This document shows positions 15,174 to 23,206 of a stretch of 64,000 bases of DNA, one piece after another. The notes beneath the pieces were generated by a model, which was not told the DNA's origin, made no database searches, and was given only the letters and a program-made list of their open reading frames with translations. Source of the stretch: Mucilaginibacter gotjawali (GTDB lineage Bacteria; Bacteroidota; Bacteroidia; Sphingobacteriales; Sphingobacteriaceae). The stretch lies in NCBI RefSeq assembly GCF_002355435.1, contig NZ_AP017313.1, forward strand, positions 5,456,001 through 5,520,000, in the 5' to 3' direction. The first letter of the stretch is position 1. Each line of letters begins with the position of its first letter. The position numbers and the translations under genes are program-made.

Positions 15174-17087
15174 ATGAAGACCCCGTTAAAAGTTACCTCC
15201 TTTGAAGAATACCAGGACGTTTACCGCAAAAGCGTAGAGCAACCCGAAGAATTTTGGGCAGAGATCGCTGAAAATTTTTTGTGGCGAAAAAAATGGGATA
15301 AAGTACTGGAGTGGAACTTTAAAGACCCCAGCATTAAATGGTTCCGCGGTGCGAAGCTGAACATTACCGAAAACTGCCTCGACCGTAACCTGAATGCCCT
15401 GGGCGATAAACCGGCCATCGTATGGGAATCAAATGATCCTCACGAAGATCACCGCATTTTAACCTACCGCCAGCTTTATGATAAAGTTTGCCAGTTTGCC
15501 AACGTGCTAAAAAATAACGGCGCCAAAAAAGGCGACCGGATCTGTATTTATATGCCGATGGTGCCCGAACTGGCCATTGCGGTTTTAGCCTGCGCCCGTA
15601 TCGGTGCGGTGCACTCCGTAGTATTTGGCGGTTTTTCATCGCAGTCCATTGCTGACAGGATAAAAGATGCAGAATGTAATATCGTGATCACCAGCGACGG
15701 CGGCTACCGCGGCACCAAGGAAATCCCCCTTAAAAATATTATAGACGACGCATTGGTACAATGCCCGTCGATCAAACGCTGCATCGTACTTACCCGCAGC
15801 CGCACCCCGGTATCCATGATCAAAGGCCGCGATGTTTGGTGGGAAGACGAAGTTAAAAAGGTAGAAACACAGGGAAACCCTGATTGCCCGGCCGAAGAAA
15901 TGGATGCCGAAGATATGCTGTTCATCCTGTACACTTCCGGTTCAACCGGCAAGCCAAAGGGAGTGGTGCATACCTGCGGCGGCTATATGGTTTACACCGG
16001 CTATACTTTTGCCAACGCGTTCCAGTACAACCAGGGCGAGGTTTATTTTTGTACCGCCGACATTGGCTGGATCACCGGGCACTCTTACATTGCCTACGGT
16101 CCGCTTACACAGGGTGCAACCGTGGTAATGTTTGAAGGTATCCCATCATGGCCTACCCCCGGTCGTTTCTGGGATATTGTAGAAAAATTCAAAGTAAACA
16201 TATTATATACTGCGCCAACCGCCATCCGCTCGCTGATGAGTTTTGGGGATGAGGTATTAAAAGGAAAAGATTTTAGTTCGATCAAAAAACTGGGGTCCGT
16301 TGGCGAACCCATCAACGAAGAAGCGTGGCACTGGTTTGATGAAAAGATAGGCCTGGGCCATTGCCCGATCGTTGATACCTGGTGGCAAACTGAAACCGGC
16401 GGATTTATGATCTCGCCGATTGCCGGGATCACCAAAACCAAACCTGGCTACGCCACCCTGCCGCTGCCGGGTATACAACCTGTTTTGGTTGATGAAAACG
16501 GAAAAATTATTGAAGGCAATGAGGTAAGCGGCAACCTGTGTATCCGTTTCCCATGGCCTGGCATGCTGCGCACCACTTATGGCGATCATGAACGCTGCCG
16601 CACTACTTATTTTGCAACGTACCCCGACCTGTATTTTACAGGCGACGGCTGCCTTCGTGATGCCGATGGCTATTACCGCATTACCGGCCGCGTGGACGAC
16701 GTGCTGAATGTTTCCGGTCACCGGATTGGTACGGCCGAAGTGGAGAACGCCATCAACATGCATAGCAGCGTAGTGGAATCTGCCGTAGTAGGTTACCCGC
16801 ATGATATCAAAGGCCAGGGCGTTTACGCTTTTGTGGTTTGCCCCAATAAACATGGAGACGATGAACTGGCCCGTAAAGATATTATGATGACGGTTACCCG
16901 CATCATCGGCGCTATTGCCAGGCCGGATAAGATCCAGTTTGTATCAGGCTTACCAAAAACACGTTCGGGCAAGATCATGCGCCGCATCCTGCGCAAAATT
17001 GCCGAAGGAGATACCAGCAATTTAGGGGATACCTCTACCTTGCTTGATCCGGCTGTGGTGGAGGAGATAAAGGAAGGGGCGTTGTAA
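15174..17087 (+). CDS. acs: Acetyl-CoA synthetase (acetate--CoA ligase)
   Basis: Acs activates acetate to acetyl-CoA through acetyl-AMP. The 637-residue protein has the ACS N-terminal domain (about 10-70), the AMP-binding P-loop YTSGSTGKPKGVVHTCGGY, the VDTWWQTETGG motif, the hinge YRITGRVDDVLNVSGHR and the C-terminal PKTRSGKIMRR whose lysine is the conserved acetylation site. ATG 15174 is chosen over an in-frame ATG at 15084, because residues coded before it are unlike the family and lie in the leader. Length is normal. The gene stands alone behind a long leader, suggesting carbon-source control. Confidence 0.96.
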   Translation: MKTPLKVTSFEEYQDVYRKSVEQPEEFWAEIAENFLWRKKWDKVLEWNFKDPSIKWFRGAKLNITENCLDRNLNALGDKPAIVWESNDPHEDHRILTYRQLYDKVCQFANVLKNNGAKKGDRICIYMPMVPELAIAVLACARIGAVHSVVFGGFSSQSIADRIKDAECNIVITSDGGYRGTKEIPLKNIIDDALVQCPSIKRCIVLTRSRTPVSMIKGRDVWWEDEVKKVETQGNPDCPAEEMDAEDMLFILYTSGSTGKPKGVVHTCGGYMVYTGYTFANAFQYNQGEVYFCTADIGWITGHSYIAYGPLTQGATVVMFEGIPSWPTPGRFWDIVEKFKVNILYTAPTAIRSLMSFGDEVLKGKDFSSIKKLGSVGEPINEEAWHWFDEKIGLGHCPIVDTWWQTETGGFMISPIAGITKTKPGYATLPLPGIQPVLVDENGKIIEGNEVSGNLCIRFPWPGMLRTTYGDHERCRTTYFATYPDLYFTGDGCLRDADGYYRITGRVDDVLNVSGHRIGTAEVENAINMHSSVVESAVVGYPHDIKGQGVYAFVVCPNKHGDDELARKDIMMTVTRIIGAIARPDKIQFVSGLPKTRSGKIMRRILRKIAEGDTSNLGDTSTLLDPAVVEEIKEGAL

Positions 17088-17151
17088 GGAAGATTTTAAA
17101 TAACGGAGTGAAATCCTTAAATTCGAAAATAGGAAATCAACATTATTCAAA

Positions 17152-17364
17152 ATGTCTATATTAACCATCCACCCGAAAGACGAAGCCCAGGAAACGGCAT
17201 TAAAAACAATTCTTGATGGTTTTGCTGTCCGTTACGAGATAGAACCTGATGAGACCGAGTACCTGATGTCAAGCAAAGCAAATGAAATTGCACTGGACAA
17301 AAGTATAAAGCAGGCTGAAGAGGGCGATGTAGTAAAAATAGCCCTCGATGATTTATGGAAATAA
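17152..17364 (+). CDS. DUF2683-like antitoxin
   Basis: A 70-residue acidic protein, MSILTIHPKDEAQETALKTI to DVVKIALDDLWK, resembling the small DUF2683 proteins that precede RelE/YoeB-type toxins in Bacteroidota. It would neutralise the toxin and probably repress the operon. The toxin start codon overlaps its last codons (ATG 17355), the classic coupled arrangement. The toxin is broken, so this is an orphan antitoxin, intact over its full length. Confidence 0.75.
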   Translation: MSILTIHPKDEAQETALKTILDGFAVRYEIEPDETEYLMSSKANEIALDKSIKQAEEGDVVKIALDDLWK

Positions 17365-17612
17365 CTTTTACCAGAGAAGCCAGAGAACACTTGGAATACT
17401 GGAAGAAAAGCGGGAACATATAGATAAAAGAGAAAATAACAAGCCTGCTGAATGAAATTCAAGTCACGCCGTTTGAAGGTACAGGCAAACCAGAAGCTCT
17501 GAAATATAAATAGAGCGGATATTGGTCACGGCGGATAACGAATGAACATCGAATGGTTTACAAAGTTGAAAATGAAACTATAACGATTGTTCAATTGCGT
17601 TTTCATTATTAA
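17355..17612 (+). pseudogene. Txe/YoeB family toxin with two in-frame TAG codons
   Basis: The frame starting at ATG 17355 reads MEITFTREAREHLEYWKKSG, continues as KITSLLNEIQVTPFEGTGKP, and ends SRRITNEHRMVYKVE to VQLRFHY, a complete 85-codon YoeB ribosome-dependent mRNase with the C-terminal catalytic region (RRITNEHR, LRFHY). TAG codons interrupt it at codon 23 (17421-17423) and codon 53 (17511-17513). No frameshift or deletion is seen, so both are single-base nonsense changes, for example CAG to TAG and TTG to TAG. Loss of the toxin with the antitoxin kept is a common end state. Confidence 0.85.
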
Positions 17613-17683
17613 TAAATCGAAGATTATTTTAAACAAATGATGTTTAGAGGTGTTTTATGTTTACATCTTAAATAAAAAACATC

Positions 17684-17869
17684 ATGGATAAGTTAGAATT
17701 AAAGGGCGGCTGGAACCAGGTAAAAGGGAAAATAAAACAGGCATATGGCGATCTCACCGATGATGACCTGATCCACGAAGAAGGGAAAGACGATGAAACA
17801 CTCGGGAAACTCCAGGCCAAAACGGGCAAATCCCGCGATGAGTTGGTCAAATGGATAAACAGCTTATAA
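17684..17869 (+). CDS. CsbD family stress protein
   Basis: A 61-residue CsbD-like protein, [20 protein letters not shown] through [19 protein letters not shown]. CsbD proteins are small, highly charged and induced by general stress; no biochemical activity is established. The whole length matches the family. A rho-independent terminator follows at once (17878-17903), so it is a single-gene transcript. Confidence 0.92.
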   Translation: MDKLELKGGWNQVKGKIKQAYGDLTDDDLIHEEGKDDETLGKLQAKTGKSRDELVKWINSL

Positions 17870-17877
17870 TATTTGAA

Positions 17878-17903
17878 AGGCTCCGGTAAAACGGGGCTTT
17901 TTT
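17878..17903 (+). terminator. Rho-independent terminator after the CsbD gene
   Basis: The stem aggctccg/cggggct closes the loop gtaaaa and is followed by a seven-T run. It lies between convergent genes. Confidence 0.75.
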
Positions 17904-18454
17904 TATTTGAAAATATAACTTAAATCAAAGCTAAATCCGGGAATGACTAATGAATGAAGCATTTCGTTCTGCTGGGCCTTTTGGTGTAAATAATAAATGC
18001 CATCCTTTAATGCATATAAGCTGGCATTTTTTGCAATGGGATCAAAAATGATATATTCTTTGACACCATATTTTTCATACACTTCTTTTTTCTGGATAAG
18101 GTCATAATAGGCATTTGAAGGGGATAATATCTCAATGGCCATATCCGGAGCCCCTTCAACACGGTTCTTTATAATTTCACCCACGCGTTCCTCAGATACA
18201 TACAAAAAGTCCGGTTGAAATATATTATTTTCATCAAACACCACATCCATCGATCCGGCGGTATAAGCCTCTTTTTGTTGGCTCTCTAAAAAAATGAGCA
18301 TTATTTTAGAAAGTCGGGCAACAATGGCCTGGTGAAAAGGGTTTGGTGAGGGTGACATAATGAGTTCATTATTGATCAATTGAAAAGGGGCACCTTCTTC
18401 CAGTTGCATATAATCATCAGCGGTGTATTTCTTTTTTCTTTCACCCTTAAGCAT
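17903..18454 (-). CDS. Uma2 family (DUF820) putative endonuclease
   Basis: A 183-residue protein of the Uma2/DUF820 PD-(D/E)xK nuclease-like family, frequent in cyanobacteria and Bacteroidota and without a settled role. The N-terminal YTADDYMQLEEGAPFQLINN is the family opening. The putative catalytic core is FQPDFLYVSEE, followed by GAPDMAIEILSPS and KKEVYEKYGVKEYIIFDP. It is divergent from surE with only 28 nt between start codons. Its end overlaps the CsbD terminator by one base. Confidence 0.88.
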   Translation of the reverse strand: MLKGERKKKYTADDYMQLEEGAPFQLINNELIMSPSPNPFHQAIVARLSKIMLIFLESQQKEAYTAGSMDVVFDENNIFQPDFLYVSEERVGEIIKNRVEGAPDMAIEILSPSNAYYDLIQKKEVYEKYGVKEYIIFDPIAKNASLYALKDGIYYLHQKAQQNEMLHSLVIPGFSFDLSYIFK

Positions 18455-18468
18455 AAATCAAATATGAC

Positions 18469-18476
18469 TAATTTTG
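18469..18476 (+). promoter_or_regulatory. Candidate surE -7 element close to the start codon
   Basis: TAATTTTG (18469-18476) fits TAnnTTTG and ends 6 nt before the surE ATG, implying a leaderless or nearly leaderless mRNA. No good -33 TTG was seen at the expected distance, so support is moderate. Confidence 0.35.
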
Positions 18477-18482
18477 CGTCAA

Positions 18483-19256
18483 ATGACAAAAATACATCCA
18501 ACCATATTGGTGGTGAACGACGACGGCATTACCGCCCCCGGCATTAAATGCCTGATGGAGGCCATGCAGGAACTGGGCCGCGTAGTGGTAGTTGCGCCGG
18601 ATAGCCCGCAGTCGGGTATGGGGCATGCCATTACCGTCGGCAAGCCATTGCGTTTTGATAAGGTAGATATTTACGAAGGGATTGAAATGTACAGTTGCTC
18701 GGGCACCCCGGTTGACTGTGTAAAACTCGCTGTTAATAAAGTATTCAAGGGCCGTAAACCCGACCTTTGCGTTTCGGGCATCAATCACGGTTTAAATAAC
18801 TCTATCAATGTTCTCTATTCCGGCACCATGTCGGCGGCAGTGGAGGGGGCTATTGAAAGCATCCCTTCCATTGGTTTTTCTTTGGACGACTACACGCTGC
18901 AGGCTGATTTCTCGCATTCCATCAAATATGTTAAGGAGATCGCGGCACAGGTTTTAAAAAACGGCTTGCCCGCAGGAACATTGCTGAATGTAAACTTCCC
19001 GGCTACCCCTCATATTAAAGGCATCAAGATATCACGCCAGGCAAACGCCAAATGGGCCGAAGAGTTTGACGAGCGCATGGATCCGCATAAGCGCCCTTAT
19101 TACTGGCTTACCGGTGTTTTCCAGTTAAACGACGGCGGCGAGGATACTGATGTTTGGGCGTTGGAAAATGGTTATGTATCTGTCGTACCCGTTCAGTTTG
19201 ATATGACGGCGCACCATGCCATACCTTTACTGCACAGCTGGACTTTTAATGTATGA
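18483..19256 (+). CDS. surE: 5'/3'-nucleotidase SurE
   Basis: SurE is a metal-dependent nucleoside monophosphate phosphatase. The 257-residue protein has the family start ILVVNDDGITAPGI, with the metal-binding DD pair, then SPQSGMGHAIT, the CSGTPVDCVKLAV motif and SGINHGLNNSINVLYSGT with the catalytic GINxG loop. ATG 18483 is preferred to the in-frame TTG at 18474, which overlaps the candidate -7 element. Its stop overlaps the next start (ATGA), so it is translationally coupled to the membrane protein and then to lpxB. Confidence 0.95.
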   Translation: MTKIHPTILVVNDDGITAPGIKCLMEAMQELGRVVVVAPDSPQSGMGHAITVGKPLRFDKVDIYEGIEMYSCSGTPVDCVKLAVNKVFKGRKPDLCVSGINHGLNNSINVLYSGTMSAAVEGAIESIPSIGFSLDDYTLQADFSHSIKYVKEIAAQVLKNGLPAGTLLNVNFPATPHIKGIKISRQANAKWAEEFDERMDPHKRPYYWLTGVFQLNDGGEDTDVWALENGYVSVVPVQFDMTAHHAIPLLHSWTFNV

Positions 19257-19537
19257 TGGAAGAAAACAATATGTTCAGCAAAAATAGTTACCTGGCCGGC
19301 GCCCTGATAGCCCTGGTATTTCCGGCAATATCTTTAGTGGCAGCCTACCTGTTAAAAGATAGCATGTTGCTCTTTAATAAACCTGCACTGCCCTACCTGG
19401 TAGCCATAGTTTTAAACCTCATCATTATGCGTCTTTTGTCAAAAAAAGAAACGGTGAAAACTGTTAAAGGCATCATGATCGTTACTTTTATATTTATAAT
19501 CGTCCTTTTTATCTTAAAACAGCACCTTTTTAGATGA
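19253..19537 (+). CDS. Small membrane protein in the surE-lpxB operon
   Basis: A 94-residue protein with about three hydrophobic segments: roughly 12-31, 41-59 and 70-89. Each end overlaps a neighbour by 4 nt (ATGA with surE, ATGA with lpxB), so its translation is tied to both. No named family is recognised; the short cytoplasmic loop RLLSKKETVKTVKG is basic. Its place next to lpxB suggests an envelope function, which is inference from context only. Confidence 0.75.
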   Translation: MMEENNMFSKNSYLAGALIALVFPAISLVAAYLLKDSMLLFNKPALPYLVAIVLNLIIMRLLSKKETVKTVKGIMIVTFIFIIVLFILKQHLFR

Positions 19538-20685
19538 AATATTACCTGGTAGCCGGCGAGGCCTCGGGCGACTTACACGGCGCCAATTTAATGAAGGCCC
19601 TGAAAGCGCAGGACCAACAGGCGGAGTTCCGCTTTTTTGGCGGCGACCTGATGCAGGCCGAGGGCGGCACCATTGTAAAAAACTACGCCGATATGGCCTT
19701 CATGGGCTTTATTGAGGTAGCTTTAAATCTACGTGAGATCTTTAAAAATATAAAAACCTGCAAGGATGATATTATATCCTGGCAACCGGATGTATTGGTA
19801 CTGATAGATTTTCCGGGCTTTAATTTAAGGATTGCTGAATTTGCCAAAAAGAACGGCATTTTGGTTTGCTTCTACATTTCGCCAAAGGTTTGGGCATGGA
19901 ACCAGAAACGGGTTCTTAAAATAAAGCGCGTTATCGACCACCTGTTTTGTATCCTGCCTTTTGAGGTCGATTTTTATAAAAAATGGGGCATGGAAGTAGA
20001 TTATGTAGGCAACCCGCTGCTGGATGCCATCGATGCCTTTAAACCCTCAACGGTTTTCGCAAAAGAATACAACCCGGCGGGCAAAAAAATCATTGCCCTG
20101 CTTCCCGGCAGCCGCCGGCAGGAGATCAGCCGGTTATTGCCTGAAATGCTGGGGGTAACGGAGCAGTTCCCCGATCACCAGTTTATTATTGCCGGGGCGC
20201 CGTCGTTTAAAAAAGAATATTACGACCAGTTTACCCACCAAAAAAACATTCCGGTCGTTTTTAACGCCACTTACGACCTGTTAAATAATGCCGATGCAGC
20301 GATTGTCGCATCGGGTACCGCTGTGCTGGAAACCGCTTTATTTCATGTTCCTGAAATGCTGGTTTACCGGGGGCACCCTATTTCTATCGGTATTGCCCGG
20401 GCGGTAGTGAAAATACGGTATATCGGGCTCGTTAACCTGATTATGGATAGCGATGTGATCAAAGAATTCATACAAGAGGATTGTAATGCACAAACCATCA
20501 AAGCCGAGCTTGATAAGCTGCTGAATAATAAAGCTTACCGCCAAAAAATGATGGACAACTATAACCTGCTGGATGAAAAAATGGGGCAACCCGGCGCATC
20601 ATCCCGAACCGCGGGCCTAATCATCAAATATGCCTCAAAAAATAGCGCCCTGCAATTTGCAAAGCGCTATCGTTTTGATAGATGA
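19534..20685 (+). CDS. lpxB: Lipid-A-disaccharide synthase
   Basis: LpxB (GT19) condenses UDP-diacylglucosamine with lipid X to form the lipid A disaccharide at the inner membrane. The 383-residue protein opens MKYYLVAGEASGDLHGANLM, the family signature, with FFGGDLMQAEGG, CFYISPKVWAWNQKRVLKI and LLPGSRRQEISRLLP following, and the donor-site region AIVASGTAVLETALFHVPEM. Length is normal. It is the last gene of the surE operon; the first genes of the lipid A pathway are not in the window. Confidence 0.95.
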   Translation: MKYYLVAGEASGDLHGANLMKALKAQDQQAEFRFFGGDLMQAEGGTIVKNYADMAFMGFIEVALNLREIFKNIKTCKDDIISWQPDVLVLIDFPGFNLRIAEFAKKNGILVCFYISPKVWAWNQKRVLKIKRVIDHLFCILPFEVDFYKKWGMEVDYVGNPLLDAIDAFKPSTVFAKEYNPAGKKIIALLPGSRRQEISRLLPEMLGVTEQFPDHQFIIAGAPSFKKEYYDQFTHQKNIPVVFNATYDLLNNADAAIVASGTAVLETALFHVPEMLVYRGHPISIGIARAVVKIRYIGLVNLIMDSDVIKEFIQEDCNAQTIKAELDKLLNNKAYRQKMMDNYNLLDEKMGQPGASSRTAGLIIKYASKNSALQFAKRYRFDR

Positions 20686-20718
20686 TGTAAAATATATGTA
20701 GTTAACGGTATATGATGA

Positions 20719-20862
20719 TCAGGCCGCCGATAAATTTGAATTTACCATTGCCTGTTGTTTGCTTAGTAAAAATGATTTCAGATCATTTGTCAACAAATTC
20801 TTCAGTTCGTTATCAAAACGAATTAATAATTTTTTTGCTGATGGTTTTTTAATCGTTTTCAT
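20719..20862 (-). CDS. Small basic peptide, possible gene
   Basis: A 47-codon frame, MKTIKKPSAKKLLIRFDNEL to MVNSNLSAA. Codon usage looks coding and the peptide would form an amphipathic helix at residues 11-35. It lies 33 nt downstream of another small gene on the same strand. No family is recognised and no strong start signal is seen, so this is a tentative call. Confidence 0.35.
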   Translation of the reverse strand: MKTIKKPSAKKLLIRFDNELKNLLTNDLKSFLLSKQQAMVNSNLSAA

Positions 20863-20895
20863 AGGCTTGTAATTTAATTTTGGTGTTCTGTTAAA

Positions 20896-21075
20896 TTAGT
20901 TTCTATTATCAGTTTTAGTTTCTTCTGTTGTCAAATTATCTTTCCTGCGTTTGGCCTCCTTATACTGACGCAACAATTGCTCCTTGTCCCTTTCATCGGT
21001 AGTCATGGCAGGGTTCACAGGGTTTTCCCATTCTTTCTCTTCACTATCGCGATGTTTTTTATCTTCAGGGGCCAT
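20896..21075 (-). CDS. Small highly charged protein
   Basis: A 59-residue protein, MAPEDKKHRDSEEKEWENPV to DNRN, with an NPAMTTDERDKEQLLRQYKE helix. It is soluble, without signal peptide, and enriched in Asp, Glu, Lys and Arg. I recognise no family. It lies upstream of the 47-residue frame on the same strand and may share its transcript. The even coding character along its length makes it more credible than the neighbour. Confidence 0.5.
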   Translation of the reverse strand: MAPEDKKHRDSEEKEWENPVNPAMTTDERDKEQLLRQYKEAKRRKDNLTTEETKTDNRN

Positions 21076-21233
21076 AATTTATCGTATTTGAAATGATTTA
21101 TTCCAATTCAGTGCCAAAAAACAGGACAAACAACAAACAAACTGAAAAAAATTACCCATACGGCTTTTTTCTGTAAAAAAACGCGCTTTCTATAAAGCAA
21201 TAGCCCCCGGCCGCCCGGTTATTACGCAACTAT

Positions 21234-21256
21234 GGTGTACAAAATTTTAGTACACC
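21234..21256. promoter_or_regulatory. Hairpin after the MFS gene
   Basis: The 7-bp arms ggtgtac and gtacacc surround 9 nt, and another gtgtac copy lies at 21261-21266. It may end the minus-strand MFS transcript, but no T-tract is present; an operator role is also possible. Confidence 0.35.
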
Positions 21257-21287
21257 TGTTGTGTACAATAGTCACTCCATAGGTGGC

Positions 21288-22475
21288 TCAGGCTGTTTTT
21301 GGTTGATTAATGAAATGGATAAGCAGTGTAATTAAAGAAAGAATGGCCCCAATGGCGCATACACCGTTCCACTGATAATTTTTCCAAAGCTGGGTAGCTA
21401 AAAAGGTACCTGCAGAACCTCCCAGGAAATAGGTAACCATATAAATAGTATTGATCCGGTTGCGCGCTTCGGGCCTTAAAGCAAAAATGATGGATTGGTT
21501 GGAAATGTGGGTAGCCTGCACGCCCATATCCATCACGATAACTCCAATGATCAACCCAACAATACTGTGTGCAGAGAAATAAAATATAATAAAGGAAACG
21601 ATGATGAGCAGGATGGTAAAGCCCGACAATTTGTAAGCATTCATTTTGTCGCTCAGCCGCCCCATTAATCCCGCAGCGACAGCCCCGGCAGCGCCAACCA
21701 GGCCAAATTCACCGGCAACACCGCTGCCCATATTGAAGTTAGCCTTCAGTAAAAAGACAATGGTTGACCAAAAAGCGCTGAAACAGGCAAAGCATAAAGC
21801 ACCGCGCAAAGCTGCAATTCTCAACTGCGGTTCGTCCCTCACCAGTTCAACCAGCGAACTCATTAACTTTCCGTAGCCGTCTTTATGCCCGGGCTCCACT
21901 TCGGGTAAAAACAAACCGATCATCAGCCACATCACCAGCATAATGCCGGCCGCTACATAAAATACCGCCCGCCATCCAAAATGGTCGCTTATTACCCCGC
22001 TGAACGTTCGGGATAGCAGTATGCCTATTAACAGGCCTGCCATAATAGTGCCTATCTTTTTGCCTCGTTCCTCCGGTTTGGCCAGGTGGGCCGCCATTGG
22101 CACCAACAGCTGCGGGATCATAGATGACGCTCCTAAAAAAAAACTGGTGCAAACCAGCAGGTTAATACTCTGGGCAGTGGCCGTTAAAACGAGGGATAAT
22201 ACGATGAAAGCAAAGATCACCATCATCATCCGTTTACGTTTGAGCATATCGGCCAGCGGAGCCAAAAAAAACATCCCGGCAGCGTAGCCCAATTGAGTAA
22301 GCATGGATACCTGCCCGGCTTTTGCACGGGTGGTATGAAAAGTCCGGGCTATATCTTCAAGCAGGGGCTGGTTATAGTACAGGTTGGCCACAATTAAACC
22401 GGTGGCTACCGTCATTATCCATAATGTTAAAGCAGTTAGCTCAGGATTTTTTTTTACAGGGGCAGCAATTGACAT
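21288..22475 (-). CDS. Major facilitator superfamily transporter
   Basis: A 395-residue MFS protein with twelve predicted membrane segments. The first loop carries the variant PLADMLKRKRMM after helix 2, and the second half starts near residue 205 with the mirrored GRLSDKMNAYKL. The opening TGLIVANLYYNQPLLEDIA is typical of an MFS subgroup annotated as drug or sugar efflux. The substrate is not deducible. ATG 22475 is used; an in-frame TTG lies 24 nt upstream. It appears monocistronic, after an AT-rich 5' region. Confidence 0.9.
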   Translation of the reverse strand: MSIAAPVKKNPELTALTLWIMTVATGLIVANLYYNQPLLEDIARTFHTTRAKAGQVSMLTQLGYAAGMFFLAPLADMLKRKRMMMVIFAFIVLSLVLTATAQSINLLVCTSFFLGASSMIPQLLVPMAAHLAKPEERGKKIGTIMAGLLIGILLSRTFSGVISDHFGWRAVFYVAAGIMLVMWLMIGLFLPEVEPGHKDGYGKLMSSLVELVRDEPQLRIAALRGALCFACFSAFWSTIVFLLKANFNMGSGVAGEFGLVGAAGAVAAGLMGRLSDKMNAYKLSGFTILLIIVSFIIFYFSAHSIVGLIIGVIVMDMGVQATHISNQSIIFALRPEARNRINTIYMVTYFLGGSAGTFLATQLWKNYQWNGVCAIGAILSLITLLIHFINQPKTA

Positions 22476-22955
22476 GAATTTTTGCGAATCTTCCCGCAAA
22501 AATGTTAAAGCATTTTTAGAATGATGTTTGATTTAAGCAATTTTTTTGGCCTGCACTTAAATTTTTAACTTCTTTTAACAGCTTAACGAATATTAAATGG
22601 ATCGTTCTGCCGTTTTTTTATCAGAAATTGCGCAGGCAAAGCGATCATGTTATTTTTTAATTGCAGTTGATAACTCTTAATTGTTTTAATAAAAGCATCA
22701 CTTTTTTGAAAAAAATAGCGAAAAGTTGCATTAAATCACAATAAAAAGGCAAAAAAATGGTTAATAATTCAAAGTTTAGCGTTAAATTTTAGCTTTACTT
22801 GAGTTTTTTTATATTTTATTTGAAATAATTGAAAATAAAAATGATGAAAAATCAATAAATATTAAAATTAACAACCAAAAATTGACACAAAGCAGCATTT
22901 TTTTACCCACATTCATTTTTTTTAAAAAATTATGATATTTCTAACAAAATGTTTG
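22476..22955. other. Very AT-rich non-coding stretch
   Basis: No gene-like frame is present. The stretch is dominated by A and T runs and likely contains the MFS promoter region on the minus strand. Nothing else is recognised. Confidence 0.5.
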
Positions 22956-23134
22956 TATTTTTGACAATCAAATAGGAGCAACAAGCATTTTTACAAAAAT
23001 ATTACAAAAAAAATTGCTCTTATTTTAAATGTTAGTGTTACATTTACACCGTAATACAAATACATAAAAAAGTCTTCTCATAATTTAGGTTTATAATTGG
23101 TTAGTAAAGGCCCCTGCCCATCAGGGGCTTTACT
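22956..23134 (+). ncRNA. Possible small RNA: promoter-like box to intrinsic terminator
   Basis: TATTTTTG (22956-22963) fits the Bacteroidota -7 box, and a strong terminator hairpin ends at 23134. The roughly 165 nt between encode no protein; the longest start-initiated frame is a dozen codons. A first stem can form between aggagcaa (about 22975) and ttgctctt (about 23012). A -33 TTG at good spacing was not found, and no known RNA family is recognised, so this is a candidate only. Confidence 0.3.
23103..23134. terminator. Strong intrinsic terminator hairpin
   Basis: The arms agtaaaggcccctg (23103-23116) and caggggctttact (23122-23134) pair perfectly apart from one bulged g, around the loop cccat, and are followed by tgtttta. 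It may act on the candidate RNA or stop IS transcripts leaving on the minus strand. Confidence 0.7.
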
Positions 23135-23206
23135 TGTTTTATAGGGTTTTTGTAAGCATCCGCTAATTTTAAAGGATCATGACGAAAAGTTGGGGGATAA
23201 GTACTT

